In this document: positions 6,907-9,624 of the stretch, in pieces
Numbering within the stretch: the first letter of the stretch is position 1
Layout: each line of letters opens with the position of its first letter
NCBI GenBank assembly: GCA_013298445.1
Contig: JAAFHQ010000164.1
Span: 1 to 9,624 of the forward strand
Direction: 5' to 3'
Length of the DNA: 9,624 nt
Source: Chitinophagales bacterium
GTDB taxonomy: Bacteria > Bacteroidota > Bacteroidia > Chitinophagales > Saprospiraceae
Made by a program: the position numbers and the translations under genes
The notes under the pieces: generated by a model
Told to the model about the DNA's origin: nothing
What the model saw: only the letters and a program-made list of their open reading frames with translations
The model's database searches: none

Positions 6907-8731
6907 TGCACTCATCCTCAGTTTGGGCTGGACCCTCTTACATTCCTTTTGGCAAATCGGGTTGCTCGGCCTTTGCACGCTTGGCCTGGAGCGACTCTTG
7001 CGTACCTACTCCGCACAATTGCGGCACCAGGTAATATTGTTTATGCTCGGTGGCATGGTGCTGGCCAGTGCTTATACCCTATTCCTGGAATGGCGGTATT
7101 TCGCAGAAGTGCCGCATCTTGCCCCGAACTTGAAAACTGATTTTATCTCAAATTCTGCCAACTCTGTTTATACTCATTCGATTGATAACAGCCAAACCCC
7201 AGTTCCCTTTCTTCAACGTTGCAAGTGGTGGGTCGAAAGCCACTTGTATTGGCTGGTGAGCATTTGGGTGCTGGGGACGGCCTTTTTTAGCCTGCGTTTT
7301 GCCTGGAACTACCTTGCGTTGACTGTGCTACGGCGGAAGAGTAGCAGCATAATTGATCCCCAGGTTTTGCAACAGATTCAAAAAGTAAAAACAAGCCTGG
7401 GCTTGCGCCAAACAATCCGATTTTACAGCAGTGCTACCTTGAATTCACCCCTCACTTTTGGGCATTTTTTCCCAGTGGTCATCCTGCCTGCGGCCTTGCT
7501 TTGTCAAACGCCGCCTGCCTTATTGGAAGCCTTAATCCGACATGAGTTGATCCACATTCGGCGGGCCGATTTTTTGGTCAATCTGTTACTGGCCCTTTTG
7601 CAAATCCTCTTTTTTTATCACCCTTTGATTTGGGTGCTCAGCCGCCGCATCCAGGAGTTGCGAGAAGAGGCTTGTGACGAAGCGGTACTGCTTTCCGGTT
7701 GCCACAAACTTGTGTACGCCGAAGCGCTCCTGCACTTGCAACGATTACATCACCATCAAAATATACCCTTGGTTATGCAAGCTCAAAATCATGCTTCTCA
7801 TTTTGCGACGCGGGTGCGCCAGATTTTAGTCGGCACCGCTGCTACCAAGTCTCCACTTTTTACCCAGCGCTGGAGTAGTGCTGTTTTGTTGATGCCTCTG
7901 TTGCTCCTCGTCTTGGGCCTCTTCGCCCCTGTTGCGCAAGCGGAAAAGAAAACACCCGAACCCAAAGTTAAAACCACTTTTGTACTGCCAGAAAAACCCC
8001 AAACCGAAGCGACAAAGACGACGGCCAAACCATTGGTGAAAGATCAAGCAATAATTCCCCCAGCAACAGTGGTAGAAAATCCTCCTCCAAGCGTAGAGAC
8101 TACCACACTCGACAGCCTCCCCCAAGGCAGCAACGATGCCGTGCTCAGCGTAGCCGCCGACCGAATGAATGTATTGTACATGGGCATAGATAACCCCATT
8201 AGTGTGGCCATTTCGGGTGTTCCCGCTGATCAGGTAAAGGTGAGTAGCCGGGATGTTCGGTTGATAGAAACAGGAAAAGGGAAATTCATCGCCAAAGCGG
8301 TTAGACCAGGAAAGGCAACAATTCTGGTGGAGGCTCCGAATTATCGGCAGGAGGTGGAGTTTCGGGTGAAGCCGATTCCTGATCCGGTGGCGGTTTTGGA
8401 AAAAGTTGAAACAACAGGAGGGGAGATTAGTGTTTCAGTATTCAAAGGGCTCAAAAAGATTGAACCTAAACTATTTGGGTTCGATATGGATGCGCAATGT
8501 GAAGTACTAGGATTTGCATTTATTTATGTTCCGAAAGGCGAAAATCCAGACCAAGCTGTAAACCCAGGAGGTGTTTTTACACCGAAAGTCCTTAAGTTTA
8601 TAGAAAATGTAAAGGCAGGAGATCAAGTCATCTTTGATAACATCCGTGCCAAATGCCCGGGTGATGAAACTGGCCGAAAAATCAATAATATAGCATTTAA
8701 AATCGTTGCCGATTCTGAGAAAAAGGAATAA
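6899..8731 (+). CDS. BlaR1-like M56 membrane metallopeptidase with GldM-like C-terminal sensor domains
   Basis: A 610-residue integral membrane zinc protease, the likely signal transducer for the upstream repressor. The start at 6899 (MNDALILSLGW) is chosen because it overlaps the repressor stop and opens into the first membrane helix; the same frame is open further upstream (ATG at 6707) but that stretch is antisense-free shadow of the repressor gene. Probable membrane segments: 5-30, 43-64, 117-139, 225-246 and 327-346. The zinc motif HELIH is at 215-219, with REEACDE (255-261) supplying the likely third ligand. After the last membrane helix comes a proline/threonine/lysine-rich linker (about 350-410), then a domain resembling GldM's third domain (about 413-498: RMNVLYMGIDNPISVAISGV, then FRVKPIPDPVA) and one resembling its last domain (about 527-602, with GDQVIFDNIR and cysteines 534 and 586). 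There is no SxxK penicillin-binding domain of the BlaR1/MecR1 kind. The 3' part is AT-richer than the rest. Confidence 0.88.
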   Translation: MNDALILSLGWTLLHSFWQIGLLGLCTLGLERLLRTYSAQLRHQVILFMLGGMVLASAYTLFLEWRYFAEVPHLAPNLKTDFISNSANSVYTHSIDNSQTPVPFLQRCKWWVESHLYWLVSIWVLGTAFFSLRFAWNYLALTVLRRKSSSIIDPQVLQQIQKVKTSLGLRQTIRFYSSATLNSPLTFGHFFPVVILPAALLCQTPPALLEALIRHELIHIRRADFLVNLLLALLQILFFYHPLIWVLSRRIQELREEACDEAVLLSGCHKLVYAEALLHLQRLHHHQNIPLVMQAQNHASHFATRVRQILVGTAATKSPLFTQRWSSAVLLMPLLLLVLGLFAPVAQAEKKTPEPKVKTTFVLPEKPQTEATKTTAKPLVKDQAIIPPATVVENPPPSVETTTLDSLPQGSNDAVLSVAADRMNVLYMGIDNPISVAISGVPADQVKVSSRDVRLIETGKGKFIAKAVRPGKATILVEAPNYRQEVEFRVKPIPDPVAVLEKVETTGGEISVSVFKGLKKIEPKLFGFDMDAQCEVLGFAFIYVPKGENPDQAVNPGGVFTPKVLKFIENVKAGDQVIFDNIRAKCPGDETGRKINNIAFKIVADSEKKE

Positions 8732-8745
8732 AACTACAGCGGATA

Positions 8746-8781
8746 GTTACAGCAGCTCGAACAAACCTCAGCTGCTGTAAC
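8746..8781 (+). terminator. 12-bp perfect hairpin between the M56 gene and the small GldM-domain gene
   Basis: GTTACAGCAGCT (8746-8757) and its exact complement AGCTGCTGTAAC (8770-8781) enclose a 12-base loop. It begins 14 bases after the protease stop codon. There is no T-tract after the stem, so it may be an attenuator, an RNA-processing or stability element, or a factor-dependent terminator, not a classic intrinsic terminator. Confidence 0.4.
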
Positions 8782-8822
8782 CAATCTCCACTTTCCACAT
8801 TATACTGGAAAAATCCACAACA

Positions 8823-9233
8823 ATGCTCAACCCACTCCAACTACTCCGTCCTTCCATGCTTTGCCTGGGTTTCATTTTCCTGATACTTCCAGCCATGAAT
8901 TACAGCAGACTCACCTTGCCCGTCGCTACCGTTGAAGCGGACATCACTTTTTCCGCCCTACAAAAGTTAAAAGTGTTGGACCAGTCCGCACCAGGCTTCA
9001 AATACCAAACAGGCTGTCAGGTGCGGGGTTTTAATTTTTTTTTGCTACGAAAAAAACAGGATTCGATAGGCTACAATAATCCTGGCGCGCAAATAAACGC
9101 GGGTACTCAACAGCTGATCAGTATGGCCAAAGTAGGCGACCGCCTGATTTTTGACAACATCCGCCTGGATTGTGAAGGAGGTGCTCAGGGAGTCAAGTGG
9201 GGATCATTGGGCTTGACGGTGGTACCGGATTAG
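8823..9233 (+). CDS. Small exported protein, stand-alone GldM C-terminal-like domain
   Basis: A 136-residue protein of unknown function. It has an N-terminal hydrophobic segment (about 12-27, MLCLGFIFLILPAM), either a signal peptide or a membrane anchor; ATG at residue 12 is a possible alternative start. The rest is a single domain homologous to the end of the upstream M56 protein. Aligned without gaps from cysteine 65 to cysteine 117, it matches residues 534-586 of that protein at 20 of 53 positions by hand count, including NPG and IFDNIR and both cysteines at the same 52-residue separation. The cysteines could form a disulphide outside the cytoplasm. It follows the protease gene by 91 bases, with a hairpin between, so it may be in the same operon or separately expressed. 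Its TAG stop overlaps the stop of the convergent gene by four bases. A ligand, partner or decoy of the sensor is a possible role, but this is inference. Confidence 0.8.
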   Translation: MLNPLQLLRPSMLCLGFIFLILPAMNYSRLTLPVATVEADITFSALQKLKVLDQSAPGFKYQTGCQVRGFNFFLLRKKQDSIGYNNPGAQINAGTQQLISMAKVGDRLIFDNIRLDCEGGAQGVKWGSLGLTVVPD

Positions 9234-9624
9234 CCCTTCACCACCTTCAACACCCGCCGCTCCTGCTCCCAACGGCATTCCAGCAGGTAAATCCCAGCAG
9301 GCAGGTTCGGCAAATCACTGAGTTCATTTTCCGTGCTCAAATCTCCCTGTTTTTGCCACACGCTGATGCCTTGCAAATTGCGGAGGGTCAGGGTGACTTT
9401 CGATAGTGGTTGTTCCACGCGCAAGTGCAAGGATTCAACAACAGGATTGGGGTAAATTTGAATTTGGGGTAGGCTACTTGTGATGGAAAAAGTCGGCGTG
9501 GTGGTGGCCTTCAAAAACCAGGCCTGCGTCGTTGGATCTTTTTGAAAATAGTCAAACATCAACTGCCCGATTTTGTCCTCGCCCAGGCTGGTCAGATGCA
9601 GGCCGTCTTCACCCACATCGCTCT
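9230..9624 (-). CDS. C-terminal part of a T9SS-exported SGNH/GDSL-type hydrolase (partial)
   Basis: The reading frame is open to the right-hand window edge, so only the last 130 residues are seen. The first visible residues, SDVGEDGLHLTSLGEDKIG, contain the DxxH pair (DGLH) that supplies the catalytic Asp and His at the end of SGNH/GDSL esterases, followed by the usual closing helix. After a short linker comes a type A T9SS sorting domain of about 77 residues: IQIYPNPVVESLHL, a run of beta strands, GIYLLE, and a basic end KVVKG. In this phylum that domain directs the protein across the outer membrane and is then removed. Apparent starts near 9616 are internal: the codons before them (GAT, AGC) continue the protein. 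The substrate is unknown; the upstream catalytic blocks are outside the window. Confidence 0.82.
   Translation of the reverse strand, partial: SDVGEDGLHLTSLGEDKIGQLMFDYFQKDPTTQAWFLKATTTPTFSITSSLPQIQIYPNPVVESLHLRVEQPLSKVTLTLRNLQGISVWQKQGDLSTENELSDLPNLPAGIYLLECRWEQERRVLKVVKG

Noticed and set aside
6511..8731. Beta-lactam resistance regulation, as in classical BlaI-BlaR1
   Set aside because: No beta-lactamase or penicillin-binding sensor domain is seen; the outer part of the protease is GldM-like.

Overview
The window looks like chromosome from a Bacteroidota member, probably a Saprospiria-like lineage. The markers are a SusC/SusD outer-membrane pair, a PafA-type alkaline phosphatase, a C-terminal type IX secretion (T9SS) sorting domain, GldM-like domains, and a promoter matching the Bacteroidota TTTG / TAnnTTTG pattern. 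The lineage is inferred from gene content only.

Layout. (1) 50-4576, plus strand: a complete TonB-dependent SusC-like transporter and its SusD-like surface lipoprotein, 18 bases apart. No glycan enzyme, sigma factor or anti-sigma factor is in view, so the substrate is unknown. (2) 4575-4678: a very long inverted repeat (43-bp stem) that overlaps the stop codons of both convergent neighbours. (3) 4673-6292, minus strand: a secreted PafA-like phosphatase with all expected catalytic residues. (4) 6293-6510: a divergent intergenic region with two identical 16-bp palindromes 52 bp apart around a good promoter. (5) 6511-8731, plus strand: a BlaI/MecI-type repressor and an overlapping BlaR1-like M56 membrane metallopeptidase. 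The outer sensor of the latter is not a penicillin-binding domain but a pair of GldM C-terminal-like domains. (6) 8823-9233, plus strand: a small exported protein that is a diverged stand-alone copy of the last of those domains. (7) 9230-9624, minus strand: the 3' end of a T9SS-exported SGNH-type hydrolase, running off the window and overlapping the small gene by 4 bp tail to tail.

How it may work together. In the known BlaI-BlaR1 scheme, an outer sensor domain activates the inner M56 protease, which relieves repression by BlaI. Here the repressor, its likely operators, the protease and a GldM-like sensor are all present, next to a loose copy of the sensor's terminal domain, and no beta-lactamase is nearby. 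My inference is a signalling module that reads an envelope cue, possibly linked to T9SS or gliding machinery, instead of a beta-lactam. One operator also overlaps a weak candidate promoter for the divergent phosphatase, so that gene may share the control.

No tRNA, rRNA, CRISPR array, insertion sequence or origin was seen. No gap between genes exceeds 300 bases; the largest, 6293-6510, is described above. Bases 1-49 are AT-rich leader in which I recognise no promoter.
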